From: Rhizopus arrhizus
Lineage: Eukaryota; Mucoromycota; Mucoromycetes; Mucorales; Rhizopodaceae
Direction of reading: 5' to 3'
Assembly: GCA_024220505.1 (NCBI GenBank)
Contig: JAKZZE010000012.1
Location: 868,001-932,000 of the forward strand
Length of the DNA stretch: 64,000 bases
The position numbers and the translations under genes are program-made. How positions within the stretch are numbered: the first letter of the stretch is position 1; every line of letters begins with the position of its first letter. Positions 22,312 to 34,155 of this stretch are shown piece after piece. Below the pieces are notes generated by a model. The model saw only the letters and a list, made by a program, of their open reading frames with translations. It was not told where the DNA came from and searched no databases.

Positions 22312-24298
22312 TTATTCATCCTGGTCGTTATGACTCGAAATATTCACTTTTTCCAACTCTTTTGAGATATTAGCCAAATATCTTGATTTAATAATCTCTT
22401 CATCTGTCCAACCATTAAAAACCTCTTCTTCATAGTCATCGTCGCTTGTGTCCTCCATTTCATCCTCCTCATTACTTGTATTTGAATCATACCGACGATG
22501 AAACTCGTCATCATAAAACATACCAAACACTTCATCATGACCTAAATCTGATAAAGAAGAAGAAGAGGAGGATTTTTGACTTCCTGTCGTGCTCGATTTT
22601 GAAAGATGCGGGCTTCTTGTTGCTTTACGTTCCCCATGTGATTCAACAACAGCAAATGACTTTTGCCGTTCACGTTTATTCCAGTGAAGACAATTTTGAA
22701 GAGAGTTGAACCAGTCAGTTGCTTGATCTTCTTTACAGACAGTTGGGAAAGGATATCTCGAAGCGGTTACTTTGATATGATCACCCTGTTTGAGTTCAAC
22801 TCTGCCACGTCCATCAAAACTTGCCCATGCTGTATTTCTTGAGTTGAAGGGTACGCAGATACGTAATTCCATGGAATCGGGAACGAGAGTGGGTCGAAAG
22901 GAGAGTGTGTGAGGACAGATGGGTGTGATGAGTATAGCATGGATATCAGGATGCGTTAGTGATCCACCGGCAGACAACTAATTCAGCGTTAATTTCAATT
23001 TCAATTTGATGAGAAAACTTACAGAATAAGCAGTACTCCCAGTAGGCGTAGAAATAGCCAAACCATCTGCCTGTACAGTCGTCAAATGTTTATCATCACC
23101 AAACAATTCTAACAAGCTCACATATGGACTAGGTCCACGATCGATTACCAAATCATTAATAACATGATATTTCTCTACAGGCACCGTTGTAAAGCAAGGC
23201 ACCTGCCGCTCTTCTCCAATAGGTGCTGAAATACAGTCCACTTGTTCATCATCTACATCTTCACCATCCACTTCACCAAACTTCTTCTTCTTTATTTGTT
23301 CCTGCTCAGTTTTTTGACACCACCCACCCACAGTGAATTTGCCAGTGACTGGATTTCTGACTACATTTCTTAAATGAACAACTTTAGCTTCCTCGGGTGA
23401 TTTACAATCCGGATGAGGTACACGACGATAGACTGTGCATGTCAATCGACCTCTCAGGTTGATACGAACACCTGTTTCCATCGCTTTGTGAAGGTGTTCC
23501 TTGTATCTTCCATAATCAAATGGAGTAAGGAACCCAAGAGAGCCTAAATGGAATGGAATAACCGGTGGAATATAGTTTTGGAATAACCAAGAAGAAAATA
23601 AAACCTAAATTATGACTCTACGTTTAATAAACATTTTCTTTTCTATCGTCTCATTTACCGTTCCATCACCTCCAAGCTATAGCTTAAAGCATTAGTAAAA
23701 ATAACAAAAGTTATTCTTAAACTTACAGTGACAATAAAGTCAAATATTTTAGGTTGAGAAGCACATAGCTGAGGCGTCCAAAATTTAAGCTTATCAGTAG
23801 TTAATGGGTGGTTTCTTAGCAGCTTTTCGTATTTAAATCGTTTTGATTCTTTCAATTTCTCATCTACATATCTGTTTATAAAGTCAATAGAATGTATATG
23901 AATAGTCTACTGTTATCATGGACTTTACACTGTAATACCGCTTTCCATTCCATATCTTGGAGTTTCAATTAAAAACAGCGCTAAATCGCGAGTTATTCGA
24001 ATAAGTGAGTAATCACCAGGCTTTGTAATCACCATTACTGTCTTAGGGTTTTCCCACTTGACGCGTGTTCTTCCTGTACAACTTATAAGTTGGCTATTAT
24101 GATAAACGCTGTACTATTATTATTATTATTACCTAATTTTTTAGCTACTTCTCTTACTGCATCTGCAGTATCTGTTAAATAAGAAGTATGCTGCTCTCTT
24201 GGAATTGTTTTTACTGTAGAACGTCTTCTTCTAGGAGAAGTATTTTGTGCTAAAGCAGTCAAAGCATCAGTTAAAGCAGAACAAGGTATATTTTCCAT
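22312..24298 (-). CDS. UTR1: ATP-NAD kinase (UTR1/POS5 family)
   Basis: Six exons, read 24298-24133, 24073-23929, 23871-23727, 23676-23659, 23604-23023 and 22977-22312, give 573 residues. NAD kinase phosphorylates NAD(H) to NADP(H). The ATP-binding GGDGT motif is encoded alone by an 18-nt exon (LGGDGT, residues 153-158) between a 50-nt and a 54-nt intron. Downstream motifs are HLGSLGFLTPF, the NDLVIDRGPSPYVS segment, GLAISTPTGSTAYSLSAGGS and ITPICPHTLSFRP. A fungal insertion with acidic residues lies before the NDLVI motif, and a long Ser-rich then acidic tail (over 100 residues) follows the catalytic fold. The tail's role is unknown. The upstream region is T-rich on the sense strand. Confidence 0.95.
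23659..23676 (-). other. UTR1: 18-nt microexon of NAD kinase
   Basis: Bounded by AG before and GT after, in phase 0 on both sides. It encodes exactly the six residues LGGDGT. Skipping it would keep the frame but delete the ATP-binding motif. Confidence 0.85.
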
Positions 24299-24491
24299 GT
24301 TATAGAAAAAGAGAGAAAGAAAGAAAAAATAAAGGAAAAAAAAAATTTAACGCAATTGCGCTCATTCAAAAAAGGAAATAAAGACTGAATGCGTTGCATA
24401 AATGCATGACTTGGTTTTTATTATGTAAAGCGGTTTATAGCAAGAATACACAGGGAATTAACTTTTAAAATGTAAAATACAGAAGCTTTTT

Positions 24492-24959
24492 TTAATACAA
24501 ACATGGGAATGCAGAAGTAGGTGTCATTGGTATTAAATAGTCATTAGTGCTATCATCTTCATCACTGTCAATCACCCTGTTCCTGACATGATTTGTAGAT
24601 AATTTTGTTAGGAATAATGGACCTGCACAGACACTTGTATCTATTGAAAGTTTGGGTTTTTTCTTATTCTTTATGGTTTCTCTATCAGGGCTTGCGTTAT
24701 CTTCAGAGTCATCGCTTGGTGATAATGGCGGTGGTGGTATGTCCAATGAGAGTGTGGTTTTGATATTTGGATTTAATTTATATTGAATTGGGAATGAAAA
24801 GATCGAACCTCGGTCATAATCAAGAGGTGAATATGTATCAATGACGACTATATGTTCTGTATCAAAGCGGACTTGTTTTTGTATTCTTTTTCTTTTTCTT
24901 GAATTTATTAAGCAAGAATTCATGGTTGTTGTTGTTGTTGTATTAAGGGCAATAGACAT
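24492..24959 (-). CDS. Hypothetical protein, 155 residues
   Basis: Single-exon frame from an ATG preceded by a pyrimidine-rich leader. The N-terminus is Thr/Asn-rich, then a basic patch (RKRKRIQKQ) leads into KQVRFDTEHIVVIDTYSPLDYDRG. KQVRF fits the RVxF docking motif of protein phosphatase 1, and the nearby TYSPxDYDR pattern is common in fungal regulatory proteins; both readings are inference. The rest is Ser/Pro-rich and acidic and likely disordered. No enzyme domain is seen. Its end, AFPCLY, abuts a T-rich stretch. Confidence 0.6.
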   Translation of the reverse strand: MSIALNTTTTTTMNSCLINSRKRKRIQKQVRFDTEHIVVIDTYSPLDYDRGSIFSFPIQYKLNPNIKTTLSLDIPPPPLSPSDDSEDNASPDRETIKNKKKPKLSIDTSVCAGPLFLTKLSTNHVRNRVIDSDEDDSTNDYLIPMTPTSAFPCLY

Positions 24960-25351
24960 TTTAAATATTATATTTACAGTAAAGAGAAGAAAAATAAGGA
25001 AGAAGAAAAAAAACTTTTTTATATACTTTTTCTTTTCTATAATTGTTTTTGTGGTAAAAATAGCTTTTATTCATGTTACACCGATGTTGGTTAAAAATAG
25101 CTTTTTTGTTCGAGGCCAAGACTTTTTTTTATTTTTGGCTTATTGTATTTACTACTTGGTCAATCACTTCACGTTCTTGATCAGTAATGGGCCAACATGT
25201 TTTATGAAGTATTGAATATGGCTGATACATTCGCCAATAATGTCTGCCTTACAAATATTCAATGCCATAAATATTTCAACTACAACTTTTTTTCTTTTTT
25301 TTTCTTTCCTTAATCAATTATAGTTTTCAATAATCACACTCAGCATCTTTA
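24960..25351. other. Intergenic, T-rich
   Basis: Contains the leader of the 155-residue protein (CT/A-rich) and the 3' flank of the following minus-strand frame. An apparent plus-strand frame here is the mirror of homopolymer sequence and is not supported. Confidence 0.4.
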
Positions 25352-25510
25352 TTATTTCTTCTCTTTCACTGATAGTTTTGCAAATTCTTGTAACATTTTG
25401 GCTTTTTGTTGGTTTTGAATTGCGTCTATTTTGTGAAATGAATTGAGCTTACTTAATTGATTATCCAATGAAGGTAAAAATAACTGTAGTACAGTCAATG
25501 TGTAGTCCAT
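25352..25510 (-). CDS. Small ORF of 52 residues or last exon of the lysine-rich gene
   Basis: ATG at 25510 opens MDYTLTVLQLFLPSLDNQL and ends KLSVKEKK; the product would be helical. A stop lies just upstream in the same frame. Alternatively, an acceptor AG inside it (before LFLPSLDNQL) could make it the final exon of the gene that continues at 25621 and beyond, in phase 0 with a donor near 25830. The choice cannot be made from sequence alone. Confidence 0.35.
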   Translation of the reverse strand: MDYTLTVLQLFLPSLDNQLSKLNSFHKIDAIQNQQKAKMLQEFAKLSVKEKK

Positions 25511-25544
25511 TCGTATTGTTTAAAGTGGTCTGCATCTTTCTGCT

Positions 25545-25545
<1 letters not shown>

Positions 25546-25620
<75 letters not shown>
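25546..25620 (+). repeat. 75-base T homopolymer
   Basis: An uninterrupted run of 75 T, the longest homopolymer in the window. On the minus strand it reads as poly(A). It lies next to or within a lysine-rich gene, where translation would give about 25 Lys, so an intronic or intergenic location is more likely. Exact length is doubtful with most sequencing methods. Confidence 0.85.
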
Positions 25621-25621
<1 letters not shown>

Positions 25622-26292
25622 TTTTTTCAAGGAACTATTAAGATCATTGCTACTGCTGCAGCAATTACTATCACTACCAAGTGGCTGTGTAGGAACTATA
25701 TTTAATCTATTCACACTAATTACGCCAATACTACTTTTTGATTCAAGGCTGGAGTGTTTTCTTCTTTTCATCTCAGGCTTTTTTTTTTTTAAAAAAAATT
25801 CCTTTGTAGCTTTTTGTAGATGTACCCTTACCATTATCACATTCATTTGAACCTGATGTAGTACTTTTCTTGTTTCATTTACTAGGAACGTTAGTTTTCT
25901 CTTCTTTTCTTCATCTGATGAAGATGGCATTACTCTTATGACTTGAGAGCGACGCATTTTAGGATAATTTAAAAAAATATTAGGCTTATGTTCATCACAC
26001 TTAAGTGGATAGTAAGTACACACAGATGCAGATCGAGTTATTGAACCCTTAGTGATTGCATACATTACATGAAATGCTCTACAAAGCAATTAGATACGGT
26101 TCATACCTTTCTTTCTTTTGTTACTTTTATAGTTTGAAGAACTCAACAATTCATATGCAAGACATAATTCTTTTGACTTTTGACATAATAAAGCACGTCT
26201 ATAATAAGTAATGATGAACAGAACATGTTATGATTGTATGATTTAGTGTTACCTATCAAAACAATAGATTCCTATTGAACGAATAGGACTCT
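25621..26292 (-). CDS. Lysine-rich gene fragments, structure uncertain
   Basis: Minus-strand stretches with coding character: about 26292-26255 (SPIRSIGIYCFD), 26199-26108 (RALLCQKSKELCLAYELLSS) and 26089-25830 or further (FHVMYAITKGSITRS, CTYYPLKCDEHKPN, MRRSQVIRVMPSSSDEEKK). Between the first two, a GT-AG intron of about 55 nt keeps phase. The next junction would need an intron of only 28 nt or a frameshift, so the model is incomplete. Two Cys-containing blocks loosely recall a small zinc-binding domain of chromatin proteins; I do not name it. The 3' part is Ser/Lys-rich and runs into the T75 tract. Confidence 0.35.
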
Positions 26293-26299
26293 ACACCAC

Positions 26300-29200
26300 T
26301 TTTAATGTCTCTATTCCACACGACACAGACAGTAGTAGTAAAACCACCAAAGGTTGTGAGCTTTAATGCACCTACTTTATTTAGACTTCAAATCACTTTT
26401 TATAGTAAACAAGTTAGACGTTACTATTATCCATTATGTATTTATTAAAGGCTTGTTTCTTCTTTTATAATTATATCTCTTCCAGAATCAGTCATCCTTA
26501 GGTATCTTGTCTATTTCGCAACATGCTACCATAAAATATAAGTACAAAGCCCAAATACAAAGTATATTTAGTCAACCTTGATGGACGGGTGCATTACAAA
26601 CTATTTTATAAAGACATTGAAAATTTTTAAAAAAAAAAACTAGTAACCCAAATCTACATTTTCCATCACAAAATACAATAAGATCCTTGCCGACTGATTT
26701 ATCTTTTCTACAAATATCGCAATATCTCTACAAAGTAAATGACGAAATCAATAAATCACATAATATAATACATCACCCACCCTTGATTTTCTCACACTCT
26801 AGTATTGCCAAAGCCAGATCAATTCTTTGGCTGCAGCATCTTTCCACAGTAGATCACAAGAAAAAAGAAGTTATATTTGATACTGATCTCTACTGAGAGA
26901 TACAACTGTTTGTGTAATGAAATCTAGAGTGGGAAACATAGTTATTATTGAGTACTTCGTTTAAAGCATTTTTCTCTGTTAAAGAGAGAAAAGAGATATG
27001 ATAGCAAAAATAGGCTTTTATTTATTTACTTTAAGTTGCTCAAATAATGACTTGAAATACCACGTAAGATACATTTTTTCAGTAAAATAATAGCCATAAT
27101 ACACTTTGATGGTGAATATCGTATACAGTAAATGAGCGACTATTCCATCAATTATATATTTTAATATAATGCGTTTATCTCTTTTGGTGAAAGAGAATCA
27201 AATAATACTAGTTTTTCTAAAAATAAATATGTAGAGTTAGAAAGAATACATGCACGTATTTACTTAATATAGGAAGCAAATATTACAGTATTCGCTTTTA
27301 GGCATAAGGCGTCCTTTTTGTCTGCTTCAGAGCGTACAGTTGCATGTTAGGTTAGCTCGTTTATGAAAGGATAATCTTCACTTGCAAGATATGATATGTT
27401 GCCTATGATTTGTTTTAAGTATCGGGATTTACTAAAAATTAATCAAACAAGGCTATTGAGAGATTATTGAATTTCTATCTAAAAAAAAAAGTAATGTCCT
27501 TTAAAATCAGTGGAAAAATGGGATACAAGGGGGTCTTGCTTTTTTTAATGCTGTGCTGTAAGGTTCATGTTATTATTTACATCCAGGTATTTTACAAGCT
27601 GTTTATATGATTTTTTGGCATCGTCGGATATTTCATTCAATTCTCTTAACTGATCAAGTGTCATTATAATAATCATACTCAAATGAAAATTATTCCGTTC
27701 TAAACAAATCTTTCACTTTTTAGGCTTTCTATTCATTTATAATATAAGTAAATATATGGCTTGTTTTGGCAGTTTGAATCATTTTTTGTACAACTACTTT
27801 TTGTGTTGTCTTGTTTCTATTGACCTGGTCTATAACCTACTGGTCTAACTTACTGACTCCATTTATCACTAAAGTGATGTGTTTATCTTCCTCTTGTCGT
27901 GTTTTATAATGTATTGTAATATTTTTGATAAGCAAAAATCAAATATTGTTAGATACATAGCAATATCTCTTGTATACATGTTTATATGTTCATTATCATC
28001 AATTGAGCTCAGTAGAGTGAACGTTAGTTTCGCAGATAATCGTCGTACAATATTATATCGATTAACAGCGGTTGTTTTTAGGCAAGCGGAAAAAGCAAAA
28101 CAATCTGATTTAAAAGAATATGGTGTCTATGCCTGTATTAGTGAGATACAATCAAAGACACATACACATTTAGTACTTTCAGGACTGGTAATTTTTTATC
28201 TTTGCCTCAATCACTTGCTTTATTTTATCTATTTGCACTGTGTATCCAGCACGAAGAATATCGCCGTTCAAAAAAGCTTCTGAACACTTCATTAAGCTTG
28301 TATTATCTTGAAAATCTTGAAATTGTATTTTTATCCATCGTACAATAGCATTCAATGCGCTTTTCTTTATATATTCAGTAAAATTAAAAAAAAAATAGTT
28401 AGCACACTTTAATTGAGTTGTATATACTGCTGCCACCCTTGGTTATAGTTCCCAGAGGGAACTGGTTGACGAAAACTTGCCATCAAATTCTCTAATAATT
28501 CGCATGAACTCGTAAAAATGGGTGACACAATATAAATGTATCCAATTCATCAAACTCTAATAAAAAAATAGTTTAGAAACCTGTATCTATTTTTGTTTTA
28601 TTACCCTAGCTTGCTTCATCTATTAGTTTCATGAATAGTCTGTCCAAGATGTCTGCGACTATTTGCATTTTATTGTCCGAAAGGTCTTACATAATCATCA
28701 CTTCCTTTCCATCATCTAAAACGCGAGCCATGCTACCCTTCTTCTTAGCTTGGCTATAACACCATGGATACACAAAATTTTCTTTTTTAGTTTGCCAAGC
28801 TTTAAAAAGAAATACAAGCTTTTTTAGGCCATTTTCTGATTTACTGTGCCTAATCAATGTTGCTGATTTTTTAATAAATACTGGTTTTGTGTACTCCTCG
28901 GTTGGCATTGTGTCTGTATTAATACAGTTAGATAAACTGTATATAGACTATATTGCTTTCTGCTGAAAACAAATTAGTTTTTCTTTCTTTCTGTGGAGAA
29001 AAATTCACATCATTCAAATAGTCCTTGTTTTTCAATTCACTCAAAAGCCCTTTTAGGTTATTGCTAGCCATCATTTCTTTCTTGATCAATCTTTAATTGA
29101 GCCATTCCATTTTCATCTTTTGCTAAGCAAGAAAAATTACGAGCCAATTTCTTTCCCATTAAGCATAGATATAAATAAAATATTCGGTGCTTTTTATGGT

Positions 29201-31820
29201 TATTGCTGAGTTGCCTGTTCTATTGTTCAGTTTCATACTTTTCGCAGTCAAAAAAAATACAAAAGGAACAAGAAGCTCCTTTTATGCTTCTGTTGTTCCT
29301 TTTCTCGTTCTGAAAGCACAAACCATCATGCTTATTGTTATAAGTTCCCTTGCACATTGTGTTTAAGTTGATGTTCTTTATCTGTATATACAGCTTTGTC
29401 CTTATTTGTAGTCATTATTAATTACAACCTCCTCTTAAATCATTTATTGTGACAAGATAAAGAGGACTGCAGTAATAACTTGGTTAAGCATTCGCTCACA
29501 AAAGAAAATTTACGAATCACTGCAAATAATACCGAATATTACTTGAATATTAAAAGCTTAGTGTTACTAATTTTAAAAAGGCATGGAATAAGCAATAATC
29601 TACTAAATGTTCAATACAATAGTGACACTGACAATCATTTTTTATGACTCCAAAACCATGTAAAGAATATCGCTGGTATTGGTAAAGTGTATTGTAGACA
29701 ATACCCATGTATTGTGTACGCTGTATACTTAAATATTCTTGAGTGATGTTGAATTGAGGCTTGATTTAGCGAAGTGTAAGCTTTTCATTAAACCTGAAGA
29801 TCAATGTAGCTTTTCTTGAGACAATTGATATCTTCAATAATTAAAAGATTTGACTCGAATTATACAAATGATTTCACTAGTTAAACCACATTATTTATTC
29901 ATGATCCATTGTATTAATGTAATTCTATTGAAACCAAGGGTTCTCGTAATACTTTAACTATTTAACTGGCAGCAGTCTATCAAATGCAGAAGAGTAAATG
30001 CACGAGTAATCGTCTCGAAAGACTACATTGATGTATACTGCACCCTAATATCTATTTATTAAACAATTGCACTTTTTTAGAGTTACCTTTACATAAGCTA
30101 CTTGACAAGAGAAATAACAATAAGGATACATCCTTTTGAAATCAATTAAATAAGCGTTTGGTGACTACCAATGGTTCTATCTTTGTCCAGAACAATGAAC
30201 TGTAACCTTATGCTTTATAATAAACATCTTTGACGAACACAATTCATGACATCTATATGCGTGAGACCAAACTACCACTCAAAGACAGAGAACTTGGTAC
30301 CAAAAATATGTGGCAAAGATGAACTCGTAAGCATCTTTTGAAGAAGAAAAAATTAAAAGACGCCAATATTGATCGTATATTGTTTCTTTTGGTACTACCT
30401 TGAATAAACAAAACAAGAAGGAATCACACTAGTTAAAACAAATAACATACATCTGTTAAAATACCTACTGAATAAAACGCCTTAATAGTATTAATAAGAA
30501 TGAAGTTATTTAAAAAAAACAAATAGTTGTTTAGTTTTGAGCCTGTGTACAATGATTTTAATGACGTTACAATAGCAACAAAAATTGTGGAAGTAGTATA
30601 ATAGGAAATCTAATTCATGAACATCTTAATTAAGTTCCTGCACAATGATCAAAGCTTGAGGTGAAATATATAGTTCAATTTGCATTATTCTAGCTTAATT
30701 GATGCTACATGGTAAAACTGTTCACATATTTCGCCGTGCTTTTTAAATGGCCAATCATGTATCGCCGACATTAGACTATTGTATTTCACGTTCACAAACT
30801 CTGTATATTAAAAAAAAAATATAGAGGTAATATTAGTAGTATTCGTAGAGATAAGTATTTTCAATAAAAAGATCGATAAAATTCTGTGTTGCTACAATCA
30901 GTGTACTTATTGATTTATTGGGAAAGGACGATGAGTTACCTGTGTAATAGGTACAAATCACATATCAAATTTAATTCGCAAATATACTTCAAAAAACTTC
31001 GCTAGAAGCTTAAAAATAAAACAATTGGTTCAAAAGAACACATTTATTTACTATTAATACCGCATAACCCAATAAATTATGAACAAATTACAATTTTTTT
31101 TTATTTTTATCGTCGTTTTTTGGAGGTTGCCACGTTGCACGGAGCCAATTAGCTAAATCACTTTGTTGTGTATTATTCATAAAGCTGTCCATTTTGCTGA
31201 GATTTTTATCATTGCATCTTCATACTTGCGTTGCATACCAACACAAATACTTCTCAAGCCGCTACATCCAACCAATAATCTATTAACATCTTCAATGAAT
31301 GAAAATAATCGGGGGGAAATGAAGTTTTTTCACAACTTCTAGAGCATACAATACATTATCAACAAGTGAAAACTTAAAAACTTTGGCTAGTAAGCCTTAA
31401 AAAACGAATGTTAATGAAAACTGCTTACAGCTGGCTTTTTGCTTTACCTTGAGCTAATTAAAGGGTCACAACTATGGACCTATCATCGGTTGCTTTTACA
31501 GGATTGTTAAATTGAGTTTCCCATTCACAACAAGTTCGGATTTGTCGTTGAAATATTTTGTTTCTGTGAAACTTTAACGAGTTCGGCATTCCCAAGGCCG
31601 TTGTTGTTAGTGAGATCATATACAACTCGCAGATTCATTTTACGGTTTATTTTCTCTGGGCTTAACGATATTATATCGCTCCTAAAGTAAGCAAGTTAAT
31701 ATAAATCACGTGTGAATTTTGCACAAGCTTAGGTTTACCAATTGGTTATAAGTTTGGAACCACAAGATGTGACCTCCACAATTGGCGACCAGAAATTCAC
31801 AATAATACCGTTTTATGAGA
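26300..31820. other. Gene-poor region with decayed coding remnants
   Basis: About 5.5 kb with no intact gene. Fragments with coding character but no complete structure include: plus strand about 28080-28190 (QAEKAKQSDLKEYGVYACIS); minus strand 28908-28640 (MPTEEYTKPVFIKKSATL), 28560-28440 and 28436-28179 (SALNAIVRWIKIQFQDFQD); minus strand about 31215-31110 (MDSFMNNTQQSDLANWL). The 28 kb pieces probably come from one ancient gene or element. I see no terminal repeats, and no recognisable transposase or reverse transcriptase here. Confidence 0.4.
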
Positions 31821-33190
31821 GGCGCTCCAGAATTTCAGGCGCTATGTTCTCCCGATAGCGCAGGCACTATTCCAATCTACGAATGGATTTTAGTTTGCGT
31901 ATGGTTCACACCAAAATAAGCTTGCATATGATTGATAACCTTGATCACCAGAATCTCATCATTGGCAGCAGTCTTAGGCCAGGAATACGGCCTTTTGAGA
32001 GTGTTGCTCTCTGGCCCTCCGCTTGCATGATCCGATGTGTTCCTATTGCGATCGCTGTAACCGTTACTCTTTTGTCACCTTTCTGGATATCAAGGCCGCC
32101 TATGATACCGTCAACAGACGTATCATATGGCAATCCATGTTCACTTCCTCAGCTCCTTTCTGTCTGATCTCGCTGCTTGCTAATCATTTTGATGATATCT
32201 CGGTGTCTGTCTTGCTGCAGAACAATGTCTCCCTCCTTTCTCTCCGAGTACAGGTGTACTTCAGGGCTCTTTCCTAAGTCCCTACCTGTATTCCATCTAT
32301 ATCAATACACTTCCTGCTCTTCTTCATTCCACTGCTTCTTCTTCAGCCACTTTGGTTCTTATTTTATCTCCGTCTGGTCTTCCTGATCCTGGGTCTATGG
32401 CTCCTCCTGGCTTTTCTTTTGGTCCGTCTCTTTCTCCTTCGTCTCCGTCGTCCTCCCACCAACTGTCTATTTTATGCAGATGATGTGACTCTGGTTGGGT
32501 CTGCTCGCGAAGTTCGGCATATGCTAGACCTACCACTGACTCAAGTCTGTCCTTCTCCGCTCATGCCAAATCAGAATTTCAAGGCTTCCTACTGATCTGA
32601 CGTCCTTGTCAAGCATGTATGTTAATTTTTGAATAGCTTCAACTATGTTATATACAGGAAACCAATTCTTTTATATCAGTTCAAATGTTTACACAGATCA
32701 ATACGCATGATCTCGCCAGTACTACCACTTCCTGCGCTTACTGAAATGGACTTTGACAACAGGTTCATCTTTATCAGATGAAACTCCTATTGATTTTTTG
32801 AATACCAAACGGTTTCGTAGATCTCAACTACCTTACTTATCTACGTTACCAGTATTATATCCGCATGCAACTCCTACGGCCTGGCGCCGTTTTTGGAAGA
32901 CATCTATCCTGCACAGAGTTCACATATTACTCTGGAGACTTTATCATCTCAAAACGCCGTGTAAGAAACGTCTTCACCAGCTAATCCCAAACTTATTTCC
33001 AGATCCTGATTGTGTATATTGTGGTGGTGTCGATTCTGAAGAACACTTTGTCTGGTCTTGTCCTTTCAAACATGCAATCTGGAAAACAATTGCTTCTCAC
33101 TTTTTCGTTGACCCTGCCAGGTTGACTTATACTCTCATTCAACGCCATATTTCTTTGGCAATGAATTTACCCCTTCACTCTCTGTGACCT
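31821..33190 (+). pseudogene. Decayed LINE ORF2 (reverse transcriptase) remnant, plus strand
   Basis: Frame-shifted pieces of a non-LTR reverse transcriptase. FVTFLDIKAAYDTVNR near 32078-32120 is the first catalytic Asp region. LFYADDVTLVGSAR near 32468-32510 carries the YADD core. The stretch 32753-33187 (RRFWKTSILHRVHILLWRL, then CVYCGGVDSEEHFVWSCP) is the C-terminal zinc motif of such elements (C-x2-C-x7-H-x4-C). Frames change between the pieces and stops intervene, so it cannot be active. The residues differ clearly from the intact LINE nearby, so it is another family or a very old copy. Orientation is opposite to the intact element. Confidence 0.75.
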
Positions 33191-33959
33191 ACTTAGATAT
33201 CATAGCTTGTGTCTTACTCTCTCTATGACAACTCCACTAGAAATTTATTTTTAAAATATTACCATTTTGGCTTCAGAAAGTAGTAGCAAGAGTCACTAGA
33301 CAAACTCTCAAGATTCACAAAGAAAACAATAGTCATTCACTAAAAGGCTAATCCATAAATTTTCTGCTCTGTATTCTGCCTCAGGCTTCGTTGTCGTCTT
33401 CAAGGTTAGCACGGTTTACAAAAAAAAATCGATTGTACTTTATTTAATGCTTACAATGGTGGATATGTACTACCGATTAAACTATATCACTTTTCTTATC
33501 CTCTCCTTTTCTTTGTCAATTTATTTAACCGTGTTGAGTTTATCTTTTTAATTACATTACTGAGCAATACTAAAATAGAAGCATCTACGAATTTGACTAA
33601 ATAAATACATCCTTATCTATTCTATAGTTTGAGACTTTTTTATGAATGGACTTCTTTTTAAAAAGGAAGGGATGAGTTTCGATACCGTTTAAGAGTATGT
33701 AATTAGTATGCGTACATTTCTGTCATGTTTCTTGTACTTTTCGCTAGACATCCGATCTTTTTTTTTTTTTTTTTTTTTTTTTTTCACTCGCCGACAAACA
33801 GTAAATGCTCCATCATCGGTTCTGTGTTGGGACTCTATTGTGAAATATTATATTCCGTACAAGGATTCATGGCCTTTATGTTATCAATTGGTGATTTTTT
33901 TCTATTAAACGAAAACGTATTCTTTTTTAAAAAAATTTCAGAGTATTACTCGTGTGCTT
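33191..33959. other. AT-rich intergenic sequence before the LINE insertion
   Basis: No gene recognised. A 27-T run lies at 33758-33784; it could be the tail of a lost minus-strand element. Plus-strand frames across it are homopolymer artefacts. Confidence 0.4.
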
Positions 33960-33970
33960 TGTATTAATAA
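33960..33970 (+). repeat. Target-site duplication, left copy
   Basis: TGTATTAATAA, identical to 39820-39830, directly abutting the poly(A) tail (T run on this strand) of the LINE. Confidence 0.75.
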
Positions 33971-34155
33971 TTTTTTTTTTTTTTTTTTTTGTAAGGAGCA
34001 CCTGGCTCAAGTTTATTAAAGTGACGATCAATCAAGTCATAATATTGTTTTTGGGTTTTATGTTATATATTTTTTTGTTTTGTTTTGTTGTTTTTTTTTT
34101 TGTTGATTTGGAAAATGGAAGATGTAATTGCTAGTGATAGAATCCGCTAGTGAGA

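Noticed and set aside
26687..26896. Plus-strand frame of 69 residues.
   Set aside because: Starts with TTG rather than ATG, no splice signals, no domain, and low-complexity surroundings.
31770..31800. CACAATTGGCGACCAG resembles the end of an LTR followed by a retroviral-type primer binding site.
   Set aside because: No second LTR copy, no gag or pol of LTR type and no matching 5' boundary could be found, so a single short motif is not enough.
33708..34134. Plus-strand frames with poly-Phe stretches.
   Set aside because: They read through the T runs of the LINE tail and neighbouring homopolymers.
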